In this document: in pieces, positions 23,630-33,723 of the stretch
Numbering within the stretch: position 1 is the first letter of the stretch
Layout of the letters: each line of letters opens with the position of its first letter
Source: Gremmenia infestans
Taxonomy: Eukaryota > Ascomycota > Leotiomycetes > Helotiales > Hamatocanthoscyphaceae
Direction of reading: 5' to 3'
Length of the DNA: 64,000 nt
Assembly: GCA_032629725.1 (NCBI GenBank)
Contig: JAFEVB010000001.1
Location: forward strand, 310,001 to 374,000
Made by a program: the position numbers and the translations under genes
Notes under the pieces: generated by a model
Told to the model about the DNA's origin: nothing
Database searches by the model: none
The model's input: only the letters and a program-made list of their open reading frames with translations

Positions 23630-24753
23630 GCAGTCTCCACCGTTCCGATCTCTGGTACTTGCCTCTTTTCGATGACATACCTTCACTTCTTGGCTGTTTT
23701 ACTATTACCACTTCCCCTGAATTGCCCCCAATCTTCCCCTTGCTCTGCGAACTCACATTCGATTATGGCGGGATGGACTTGGCGTGCTGGGCTCTTCTTG
23801 TACTTGCTTTCACTTCTTCAAAAAGGGTTTCAGGAAGTCGCATGGACTTGATGGAGGAAGATACTTATGACCTATGAATTATGACTTGCGTGGATTTCCA
23901 ATGATGAATGGAGCGGAGTTAAGCGTTTCTTTTTTCTTGTTCTGATGCTGATGCGATGATGGCAATGGCAATGCTGGAGCTCAGGTAAATAGGAATGAGC
24001 GTCAATCACGAAATGCAATGCATTGCATACAAATAACCAACCTCTCTTTGTGATGCTTAATATGCTGTGAGTAGTCTTGGGTTCTGGTATTTGCGAGGTA
24101 TTTTCAATTTTGTAGATTTTCGGAATTAGCGTGAGAAGTTTCGGATGTGAACAAAACATGATTCTTACTTCTTAGTCTTGTATGGAATATGGAAGAATAG
24201 TAAGCTATTGTTACTGCGTATTGCGGAAATAATGATTCAATTTCTGAGTAAGAAAGGTGGCTGGCTGGTTTCTGCGTTTCTGCGTTTTTGTGTTTTGATA
24301 TAGTTGTAAGAGAGAAACTTAGAGGGGGCGGGGTTTAACGCAGTGGGAGAGTTAGGAGGGGTTGTTGAGCAGGGTATGGATTTGGGTGTTGGTTGGGGGG
24401 ATAGAAGAGAAAGATTGTGGTATATTTCAAAGCGGGGGTACTATAGATAGCGAGTGGTTTGGGGTGGAGAGAATTGGAGGGAAGGGGAGGATTGGGGGAT
24501 GCAGGATATGAGAAGAGAAGGTGTGATTGAGATTTGTTGGGATTGGAAGGGATGCTAGGGGTAAGGAAGAGGAAGAGGAAGAGGAATGAATATAATGTGT
24601 AATTAAGGGCAAGAGTTCAGGTACTGTAGGTGTCGAGCTACGTCTTTCCTGAATTTACATGAGCAGGTAACGAACTTTGAAACCTCAGAGAACGAACGGA
24701 TTGAGAATGAGTGGTACTAGGTATGGAAATATGGAGTATCATAATAATCTAAC
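23630..24753. other. Intergenic region between convergent genes
   Basis: This holds the 3' flanks of the Argonaute gene (+) and nop9 (-). The right part (24300-24600) is purine-rich, with G-runs and AGGAAG repeats. No gene is recognised. Confidence 0.4.
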
Positions 24754-27128
24754 TCAAGCACCGATCTTCTCTACCTGGTTCGCACCTGTCCCGTATCCTT
24801 TCCCTTTCCCTGCTTTCGCCGCACCTGCACTACTACCACCAAGCTTGGTCGCAGCGAATTTCTCCCTCGCGAGCTGGATCGCACTCTTCCCCTGCGTTTT
24901 ATCATCGCCCTTGCTAAATCTCCCTCCTTTCTTCCCCTTCCCCTTCTTTTTCCCACCCTCCTCTTCTTCAGCTTGTTCCTGGGGCACAGATGATTCCTTG
25001 GGCAGGGAATCTAAGCCCAGAGCTTTAACCTTGTTGACCCATTCCCCACGCTTCCGCTTGAATAAGTCGAGCATCCAGTTCCGCCACACGATGCGGCCGG
25101 TCCACGATTCACGGAGCAAGTGCTCGTGGGTTGTGAGGGCGAGCGCGATGCGTTCGGTTTGGTTGAAGAGTGGGTTGCTGGAGGCAGTGCTTTTGAGGAT
25201 GCTGTCGAGGGTGTGGGAGCCTGTTGGGGAGAGCGCGAGGGTTTGTATTGGATCTGTGGAGGGGTTTTGGTCTTGGGTTTCGGGTGGAGGGGGGAAGAGT
25301 AGGTTGAGGAATTTTCGACGGAATGTTACGTTGGCGGCTGAGGGGAGGAGGGCGGATTGGATTATGTGCGAGGTGGGGGGGTAGAGGGATAGTGCTAGCA
25401 GGGCGGCTGGGGATTGTGCTAGGAGGGAGTTTTGGAGGAGGGTTGTAGGCCGACCGGGGGTGGAGAGGATGGTTTGCGCGAGGAGAGAGCCGTGGGTTTG
25501 TTGGGGTGTTGGTTTGGGGGGCTGGCTTGTAGGTGCTGGTTTCTTTGGCTCGGTCTCCTCCGTATGTTCATCTAAATGAAGCGGGGCAGTGGTGGATTTG
25601 ATAAGGGCTTCGATGTCGTCGATACAAGCCATCTTCAGTACCAATGTAGCCGGATCAGAATCATAAGCCGCAGAAATGGATTCCGTAAGCGCCTCCAACG
25701 ACTTCATAGCCCCCCGCGCGTGACATCTTTCAATAAGTGTCTTGATGATCACGGTTCTCGATCTTTGCACAAGTCCCAGAATTTGGGGACTGATCTGTGC
25801 AACTGCTTCCTCGAGATCCTCTTTGCTGAGTCGTTGAAGGACGCGGATTACGACATAGCTAGAAATCTCGTTTCGCGCGAGCCCTGCAATTCGGTCTTTG
25901 AATGTGCTGCGGTATATTTGCTTGAATAGCTTGCCAGGAGCATATGTGCAGATTGTTTCAAGTAAACGAGATCCGATAGGGTCGTATAGGATACCGTTTA
26001 TGAAGATGGAGGAATCGCTGCCTTCCGTCGTGATATCATCTGGAAGGAGAGCGGAGATGATAGTCTTCTCGGTGCCTTTCTTAGATGTGGGGTTGGTAAG
26101 TTCGAGTTCGAGGAGAAGTTGTAGGGTAGGGTTTCCTGTGGGATGTGTAGCTAGGATGCGGATGAAGGATGTGTCCATCGTTGCTACGGTGTCTGAGATT
26201 ATCTTCTCGACGGCGAATTGGAAGGATTCGGGAACAGCGCGCTTGTTGAGAGAGAGTTCGGTAGGTGTCAAGTCCATGTTTCCAACTGAAGTCTTTTCCT
26301 TTCTCTTGCTTTGGAGCAGCGATCTTGTCGATTCTTTCTCTAAGGGTCGACCGGAAAGGATAACCATCAAAACTCGTAGGGTATGGGAAGCAAATCTGTC
26401 TGTCAGAAGGAATGTCATATTCCCCTCCAACTCGTCGAGGGTTTGAAGAAACAAACTTTCCATAGTAACAACCTTCTTTTCATCCCCATCCTCAACCTCT
26501 GGCTGCGAATCCGCGGTGAGCTCCTGTGTCACAACGGGCGCCGACTGAATAAACAGCATCTCGCAGCAATGACTTGCAAATCGATGCTGCACCAAATGCG
26601 AGAAATTGTCCGCAAAGTTGCCGAATAGTTTCTTTTTTTGCGCCGGCGAACTCAGCAATATTAACCGTTCCATCAGCCGTGAACATGATTGACTGCAGGC
26701 AATTTTGAGCTCTTTCCCTTCGGCTTCTCGATATACATTCGCTAGAAACATTGATTGCTCTTCCTCCGAGGGAAAATCGTTCAGTTCGAGAAGTTCGTCT
26801 GCACGGCGAAAGTACTCCTGCTCTTCGTCCTCGAGCATGCCGTAGAAGGGGCGCTCAGTAGCTGTTGTTTCTTCGCCATTCTGGATGGGCTCGCTGTTGT
26901 CTAGGCCTGTGAGTTTAAGGGGTTAGTATGCGGAGTCTCGAAATCCTTGAGGGATTTAAAAAGCACCCAATCTCCTTGCATACCTGTGAACTCGACGTCC
27001 TCTGGCGCGGGGTCGGCATCTTGAGATTTCCTTCTTTTCGAGGGCTCATCCTCCCCGTTATCTCTCTTGCGTTTCTTCTCCTTCTTCTCGTCTCGGCGAC
27101 CACGGCTGTGTTTGTTTTCTTTAGGCAT
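24754..27128 (-). CDS. nop9: Nucleolar Pumilio-repeat protein Nop9
   Basis: Two exons on the minus strand, 27128-26984 and 26906-24754, give 765 residues. The N-terminus is a basic nuclear/nucleolar signal (KKEKKRKRD, SKRRK). It is followed by the Nop9 signature ERPFYGMLEDEEQEYFRRAD, the Nop9-type KELKIACSQSCSRLMERLI and HLVQHRFASHCCEML. Many Pumilio-like repeats run through the body (DRFASHTLRVLM, PTGNPTLQLLLE, EISSYVVIRVLQRL). A Lys/Gly-rich tail ends the protein. Nop9 binds the 20S pre-rRNA near the 18S 3' end and controls its cleavage during 40S subunit production. The intron has a clean branch and acceptor (CATACTAACC...ACTCACAG). Confidence 0.92.
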
Positions 27129-27748
27129 CTTGCTGGATTGGGTGATTGTTGTGACTATTCTACTCGTCCTGGCAGATTCTTGTGGTGGTTGGAACTTTTT
27201 TCAATGCGGGTGGCAGAAAACATTTTGATGCAGGGCGGTGAAATGACTTGGCGCCAAGACTGAATAGGGGAGGGGTTTTGCAACACTGCAACGCTGCAAT
27301 GCTTCAAAGTATTACAGTAACCATTCACGTATGTGTTCTCAGCGCGAATTCATTTAGGTTGATCTACAGATTCAATTGTCCTCGAAGCCAGGAATTTCTT
27401 CACTCGGCTTTATAAAGTGCCGTACTTATCTCACCTCCAGCGATTCTTTGACGCAGTCGCTAAAGACTCCCTCAATAGCGTGAAATTATGTCTTATATTT
27501 TATTTTCATATTATATTAACTCCTATTATCATGTAAAGAATCTGAGAAACTTCCACTTACTTTACAGCTATTGGAAATCATATGACTCAGGGGTTGCAAG
27601 TGCTGATCGGTTAGGCAGGGAACCCGTCTAGGTAACCAAATGCGATGCTCGAGCATATGTCGGTTGCGGGGAGTGACAAGGTATCAAGTCCTCATTTAAC
27701 TCACTCTAGTCTAGCTATATCAACTAATCAGAATCCTCCCTCAGCGAA

Positions 27749-27755
27749 TATATAA
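27749..27755 (+). promoter_or_regulatory. TATA box of the P450 transcript
   Basis: TATATAA stands 19 bp upstream of the first leader ATG (27774). It is followed by an apparent leader intron and then the P450 start, so transcription probably begins near 27775-27790 (inference from spacing only). Confidence 0.45.
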
Positions 27756-27773
27756 GCGAAAATCTATTAAGAA

Positions 27774-27953
27774 ATGATTCTCCTGGTAAGTTCTTACCTC
27801 TTGTGGAAACTTGACGTGATTTAACATTTATTACAGGGCGCGGATAGAATCAACAGGCCGTGCACAGTATCGCATCAAATATCTAACAAGGTCAAAAGAT
27901 TTTGTACTTATAAACATGAAATCCAAGAGTATGATCGCATATTATGTCCTTGA
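27774..27953 (+). other. Possible spliced upstream ORF in the P450 leader (42 codons)
   Basis: ATG ATT CTC CTG at 27774-27785 is followed by a clean 51-bp intron (27786-27836) and then an open frame to TGA at 27951-27953, 52 bp before the P450 ATG. The encoded peptide has no known motif. If the intron is spliced, this uORF would restrain P450 translation. It may also be noncoding leader. Confidence 0.35.
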
Positions 27954-28005
27954 GTTAGGCTAAATCATTCACCTCTTCTGCCAATCTCGTCGTGCGGACT
28001 CCAAG

Positions 28006-29633
28006 ATGCCAAATCCACTGGTTGTCACAGCCTTGGGAGGCATCGCTGTCACCTATGTCTTCCTTTGGGCGCTCTTATATCTCACCCAAGACAGCAAGGA
28101 GCCTCCAGTGGTTTCCAGCTCCATTCCCTTTATCAGTCCTATACTGGGCATGGTACGATGGAGCATGGATTTCTACCCACGCATGAGGTAAGCATTTCCC
28201 CTGGGCCTTTCCATTTGAGATTCTAATAACACCACAACTCAGAGAGCGACATCGAGACTTGCCTATATACACTCTCAGGATCCCCGGGGCCCGCCTGTAC
28301 GTTATCAATTCATTGGATCTCATTCCCGTGGTTCAGCGTCAGTGGCGGACGTTGTTGTTCCCGCCTATCCAAGCGAAGGCAGCACAGGCAGCCATGGGTG
28401 CAAGCAAAGAAGCCGTTGCCATTTTGAAACACGACATGATCACGGAACATGGTTTTGTCCACGGCATGGTTAAGACTACTCTGCCCACCATGAACGGTCC
28501 ATCACTGAACGTCTTGAACGCGAAGACATCTGAAGTCTTCGAGGAAGCCTTGAGACATTTCGCTGCCCCAACAACAGTCAGACTTTTTGAGTGGATTGGC
28601 AAACAGATCATGTGTGCTACTACGGACGCCATATATGGACCCTTCAATCCTATGCGAGATAATCATAACATCGAGGCTTGGAAGTGAATCCTCAACTGTA
28701 TCTCGATTCTACAAGACGTTATGCGCTGACATTTCCGTTAGAAAATATCACCCAGCGCTCATGTTCATTATGTTGGACATTCTACCCCAAAATATATTCT
28801 TCGGAGCAGCTGTACAGGGCCGCGAACAACTCATCAAGAGCTTTGCAAAGTACTACGCCGATGGCAGCTACAAGCAAGGATCCGCTTACATCCAACAATT
28901 CATAGCGCACTGCATTGATCAAAAAATCCCTGAAGATGACATCCCAAAGTTCCTCGTCGGCACCGTTTTCAACAACGTTGCCAACACCGTCCCCACCGCC
29001 TTCTGGGTGGTATACCACATCTTCAGCGATGCGGTCGTCCAGGAGGAGTGTTGGAAAGAAGTAAGCCAAGCGGTCCAGAACCAAGACGGGACCTCCACCA
29101 TCGATCTCAACTTCCTTCTCACCTCATGTCCCATCCTGCTCTCCACCTACCAAGAGGTATTCCGCTACCACGGTATGGCCAACTCAGTCCGCGTCGTCTC
29201 GGAAGACCACATGCTGGATAACAGATACCTACTCAAGAAAGGCGGCCTGGTCATGATATCCGCGCGCGCCCAGCACAGTAACCCGGCCATCTGGGGCGAG
29301 GACGTGCACCAATTCCAGCACAAGCGTTTCGACAAGCAAGGAAGCAGTAAAGAACAGCGCCTAAACCCTGTTGCGTTCCGCGGCTTTGGAGGAGGCACGA
29401 CGTTGTGTCCCGGTCGCCACTTCGCCACTGCTGAGATCTTGATGCTGGCCACTATGATACTATTACGTTTCCACGTGCGGCCAGCGAAAGACGCCCCTTG
29501 GGCGCGACCGTCAACGGCCAAGTCTTCGCAGGCCGAGGCTATGGAGCAGCCTGATGTTGATATCGAGGTTGAATTCGTGCCCCGGTCTGAGGCAAGCGGC
29601 AAGACGTGGCAGAACCTAGGTAGTATAGCTTAG
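28006..29633 (+). CDS. Cytochrome P450 with CYP7/8-like features
   Basis: Three exons, 28006-28187, 28243-28683 and 28742-29633, give 504 residues. An N-terminal membrane anchor (residues 5-26, VVTALGGIAVTYVFLWALLYL) is followed by a Pro-containing hinge. The K-helix ExxR is E346-V-F-R349. The heme-binding loop is FGGGTTLCPGRHFA with C430 as the expected thiolate ligand. The I-helix, NNVANTVPTAFWVVYHIF, lacks the usual AGxxT proton-relay motif; this pattern and the FWxxYHI are seen in CYP7/CYP8-type and related fungal P450s (family assignment is inference). Substrate unknown. Neighbours are a decayed MFS transporter tail and a PLP decarboxylase, which may point to a small metabolite locus. 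Confidence 0.88.
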
Positions 29634-30683
29634 TAATAATCCTCTTATTCATGTCTATAATAAGTCTAATAGCTTCTTCAAGCTGCCATCTTTCGCCTCT
29701 ACCTAGGTACGTGTGGTCTATGTCCTAAATCTAAAATTTGGATCTCGACTGTCTCCAATGCCGGCGGTGGTACCATCACTTACACCGTATCCTCTATCTC
29801 TTCTCTTGTTCTCCACACGCATCCAAATAACGTATCCCAAGCACATAATCATACAAGCGCCCGCACAAAAGCAATTTCCAATCAGGGCAGAAATGTACTG
29901 GGGGGCTTCACCCAATGATGTGCATCTCACAGATGAACTAATCTTGCCAGGAAAACTAGTAAGTATCCTGATTTCGATTGCATTCACGCAGGTTTGTTTC
30001 AGTGGCTTGTATATATGTATACGATTCTAACTCGCGGGTCGATACTGTATGCAATCTGCAAGTCGTGCTTTAGAGGATGAGTTGAGGGAACGATCGATGT
30101 AGTGAGGAATGAAGCCAAGTTAAGGGTGACCGATGATGGCCATTCTTCATGGGCAGCTTCGTGAACCGCCCTCTCGCATGTCTGAGAGTAAGAGTAAGAT
30201 GAAGACGAGGACAAGAACAAGCCTCCATTATACGAGGTAGCAAATACCCAAAGGACGATGAGGTTACCTTATGGCCCCGTATGGGAGGTACGGTACGACC
30301 CTATTTCTAGTCGGCGTGCCTCACCATCTTACTACCTAGTAACGTGGGTGTGGCTATTCAGCTAGCGTGCGTAGTGAAAGTGCGGGGCTCCGCCACGTCT
30401 ACTGTATGTAGCTCAAATTTTTTTTTAGTAAAAGTACCTAAGGTAAGATGGAGATTCTTTGAAAGTACTATAAGAGAAAAATTTTCAGGAATGCATGCAA
30501 AAGTTTTACCCGCATCACGTGCGTGGCTCATAAGCACGTCATGGATGGACTACATCCCATTGTTTATTTTGGATGTCTAGAGTGAGATACGACCTTTTTT
30601 ATTTGGCTCATTTTCATATCTAGTAGAATAATTCTCATTTACCTTTATATATCTCTTTAGTGTTACGTTATCGTTAGATTAAT
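29634..30683. other. Intergenic region with a transporter relic
   Basis: Apart from the MFS relic at 29718-29987, the region is AT-rich towards its right end and contains short motifs such as CTACCTAGGTA at 29699-29709. No intact gene is seen. The decarboxylase promoter should lie at the right end. Confidence 0.4.
29718..29987 (-). pseudogene. C-terminal relic of an allantoate-permease-type MFS transporter
   Basis: The minus-strand frame encodes about 75 transporter-like residues. EAPQYISALIGN is followed by a hydrophobic last membrane segment (ACMIMCLGYVIWM), then RVENKRRDRGYG and a tail ending DPNFRFRT and stop. The ENKRRD after the last helix and a final N-x-FR(Y/F) are hallmarks of Dal5-like anion:cation symporters. 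Nothing upstream on this strand resembles the other 11 helices, so only the last helix and tail remain. The relic lies between a P450 and a decarboxylase. The family call rests on motif recognition; a chance frame is possible but unlikely. Confidence 0.55.
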
Positions 30684-32513
30684 ATGGCATCAAAAGCAAC
30701 CGAGCTGCCATTTCGGAATGGCGCCGAGGAGAATGTAACGAGACCGACACCTTTAAATCGCGCTGATGAGGTTGATGATGTGAGTACCGTAGTGAACCTT
30801 CTGATACAAGCTTTTGGAAGATGTTTAGACATATATATATATATATATACATTTAAGAGAATACCTCGATTACGATCACATTACTGACAAAAATAAACAT
30901 AGCTACTCAAAGCCGTGCAATCACTCATCATCCCATTCATCAGATCCGCCGATGAAGATGCAGCAACCAAACCTAGCGGTCACGGTCTGGCCGTCAGCGG
31001 CGGCGGTCCCCGAACAGCTTTGGTGGAACACCACAAGCCGGAAAAACTCGTCGGGCTCATGGACTTTGACCTACCCGGAGATGGGAAGGGGAAAGAGGGG
31101 CTCCTGGAGACGGTGCAGCAGGTGCTGAAGTATAGTGTGAATACGTGGGACCAGGGGTTTTTGGATAAGCTGTATGCTTCGACGAATGCTGTAAGGGAAT
31201 TCTGGATTTGAGAGAAAGAAGAGAGAGAAAAAGAAAGAGAGATCAACTGACTGAGTGCGTCACTTACAGGTTGGAGTGATATCCGAACTCCTCCTCTCAG
31301 TCCTAAACACCAACGTTCGTCCCCCTCTTCTCCTCTCATCTCCCTCTCCCCCCAACTAACACCACCCACCCTCAAGCTCCACGTCTACCAAGTATCCCCC
31401 GCCCTAACCATAATCGAGAAAACCACCTCTCGCGCCCTCGCCACCCTCTACGGCTTCACCGCCCCCCACGCCGGCGGCATCAGCACCCAAGGCGGCAGCG
31501 CCTCCAACACCACCTCGATAATCCTCGCGCGCAACACGCTCTACCCCACCACCAAGCACGCCGGAAACGGCTCCCACAGATTCGTGCTCTTCACGTCAGC
31601 GCACGGCCACTACTCGCTCGAGAAAGCAGCGCAGATGTGCGGGCTAGGCAGCGATAACGTATACGCAGTTCCCGTGGACGCCCGGGGACGTATGATACCG
31701 AGTAAATTGGAGGAGCTGGTGGTAAAGTCGAAAGAGGAGGGCAAGACGCCGTTTTATGTAAATGCCACGGCGGGGACGACGGTGCTGGGCTCGTTCGATC
31801 CGTTTGTGGAGATTAGCGAGGTGTGTAAGAGGCATGGGCTCTGGATGCACGTCGATGGCTCCTGGGGCGGGCCAGTGGTATTCTCAGCGCGCCAGCGCGC
31901 CAAGTTGGCCGGTGTCGAGAGGGCGGATTCGGTGGCGGTCAATCCGCATAAGATGATGGGTGTGCCGCTTACATGTTCGTTCTTGCTGGGTCCTGATATG
32001 CGGATTTTCCATCGTGCGAATACGTTACCTGCGGGCTATCTTTTTCACGAGAGCGAGAGCGAGAGTGGCAGTAAGAGTGAAGAGGTATGGGATCTGGCCG
32101 ATCTGACGCTGCAGTGTGGGCGGAGAGGCGACTCCTTAAAACTTGCGCTCGCATGGGTGTATTACGGTCGTGGAGGTTTCGAGAAACTCATCGACCATGC
32201 ATTTTCCATCGCAGCTTATTTCGCGCACCAAGTATCCGAAAAGCCGAACTTCGTCTTGGTATCGGAAAACCCGCCGCCTTGTTTGCAAGTCTGCTTCTAC
32301 TATGCTAGAGACGGGGTTCTGGCGCAAGAGGATGAGGAGAATACGAGGATCACGAGCACGATTGTGCAGGCGCTCATTCCGAGGGGATTCATGGTTGATT
32401 ATGCGCCTGGGGAGAGGGGGGCTCTTTTTAGAGTGGTGGTTAATCATCAGACGCTGGAGGGGACGGTTGATGGGTTGGTTAGGGCGATTGAGGAGGTGGG
32501 GAGGGATGTTTGA
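30684..32513 (+). CDS. PLP-dependent group II amino-acid decarboxylase (GAD/CSAD-like)
   Basis: Four exons, 30684-30779, 30903-31190, 31270-31314 and 31377-32513, give 521 residues. The pyridoxal phosphate fold is clear: GGISTQGGSASNTTSI for phosphate binding, HYSLEKAAQMCGLG, TAGTTVLGSFDP, D303 in WMHVDGSWGG (contacts the ring nitrogen) and K335 in VAVNPHKMMGVPLTCSFLL, the Schiff-base lysine. This matches the glutamate / cysteine-sulfinate / aspartate 1-decarboxylase family, which also has relatives in metabolite clusters. The 45-bp exon 3 is flanked by an ordinary acceptor and a weak GTTCGT donor. Intron 1 contains an (AT)n run. The substrate cannot be read from sequence; the neighbouring P450 makes a specialised role possible. 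Confidence 0.88.
30831..30849 (+). repeat. (AT)n microsatellite in decarboxylase intron 1
   Basis: An uninterrupted AT dinucleotide run of about 19 bp lies inside the first intron of the decarboxylase gene. Confidence 0.8.
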
Positions 32514-33214
32514 TTTTGCATGCCATAGACAGATAGATGAATAAAATAGACAGAGTCTCTCTTCTCCTCGTCTTTCAATCCACCGAGAAATACCAGAGAA
32601 ATCCAATAAGACTTTCCGCAGTGTTCAGACACACCATTGAAACTCATTAATCGATTTCCATGTCCTAGCACTTTAAAGTCAGAGACTTTTCTAAACCTTC
32701 AGAAGCTAACGACAAGATACAGAAGCAACTCGCCATCAGAAATCGCAATTAAAGCAAAGGAATTGAATGAATGAATGAATGAGATTATACTTTTTACCGT
32801 TAAAGTAAAGTAAAGTGAAGTGAAGTGATGAGGTCACAGCATGTGTGCGACGTGCATCAGAAAAACAGATGAGACATGTCGTGAAACCCACCCCTGACGC
32901 TGATTAATCAGATCTCCCCCCTTTTCCTCTCTTTTCCCCGCCATCTCTGCACTCCTTCTTCACTCACATGCAAGGGAATGGAGAATTACGGAGTAATGGG
33001 AAGATAGATATATCCATATTCATTTCCATTTCATCATCTTTCTCAATATATAGTAGGACGATGCATTTATTGTATGGCTTCGTTCCAAGCTCCCCACCCC
33101 AACCTACTGCGCAATCTGTAAACTCCATGCCCCGGTCATCAATTCTGTAATTACATATTTCCTTCGCTTCCCATGCTGTTCCATTCTATGTTTTCGCTTG
33201 ATTGTGGGAATGAT
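32514..33214. other. Intergenic region, convergent 3' ends
   Basis: This lies between the decarboxylase (+) and the small secreted-protein gene (-). It contains a (TGAA)n run near 32764-32781 and an AAGTAAAGTGAAGTGAAGTGA stretch near 32806-32827. No gene is seen. Confidence 0.4.
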
Positions 33215-33723
33215 TTATTGACCACTGTTGGTGGCGGCTATCGTTGAACGTTAGGAGGTGTTTCTTCCGAGGGATAGATGGTGTGATGCGAGTTGATTGG
33301 GAAGAATGATGGAAAGGAAGGAAAGGAAGGAAAGTACCTTGGTAAACAGCAGTAGAATCAAACGAAACGACGTCGCCGTTGGCGTTGGACATGGCAGCTG
33401 CTTCGGTTTGGATTTGTGGGGAGCGGGCAGTGATGTCTGTGGGTGATGGATGAATTAGCTTTGTTATTTCATGTGTGTTGTTTCGGGGTCAAAGGTGGGT
33501 CTTTGTCAAATGGAAAAGAAAACATCGTGGAGTCTTGTGGGTATGGGGAAGACCAATATCCATTGCAATCCACAGTCTAGGCCTTACAACAGACCGAGAT
33601 GCAGATACAGATACAGAAAATCGAGGGAATGAAGAACGTACCATCCAACCGATCAGGAAGAGCAATTGGGCTTGCAAAGGCAACAGCCACAAGGGACAGA
33701 AGAGCGACGAGTGTGAATTGCAT
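33215..33723 (-). CDS. Small secreted protein precursor (67 aa)
   Basis: Three exons on the minus strand, 33723-33642, 33436-33338 and 33237-33215, give 67 residues. The N-terminus is a textbook signal peptide (MQFTLVALLSLVAVAFAS, likely cleaved near residue 17/18). The mature part is about 49 residues, has no cysteine and is rich in Ala, Ser, Thr, Asp and Gln. It contains SNANGDVVSFDSTAVYQ and ends TNSGQ. No dibasic Kex2 site is present, so it does not look like a repeat-type pheromone precursor. The frame stays open and sensible across two introns, with donors GTACGTTC and GTACTTTC and acceptors CACCCACAG and AACGATAG. It is too short for most gene callers. Function unknown; effector or wall-associated peptide are guesses. 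Confidence 0.6.
33310..33334 (+). repeat. GGAAA/GGAA short tandem repeat
   Basis: GGAAAGGAAGGAAAGGAAGG-type purine repeat inside intron 2 of the small secreted-protein gene. On the coding strand it forms the pyrimidine-rich part of the intron. Confidence 0.7.

Larger units (their letters stand above)
27129..28005. other. AT-rich intergenic region; promoter and leader of the P450 gene
   Basis: This lies between the nop9 start and the P450 ATG. It carries a TATA box at 27749-27755 and an intron-like segment at 27786-27836 (GTAAGT...TTATTACAG), described separately. The 27480-27560 part is very AT-rich. Confidence 0.5.

Noticed and set aside
24677..25384. 235-aa plus-strand ORF
   Set aside because: It is antisense to the C-terminal part of nop9, with repetitive Pro/Phe/Ser composition.
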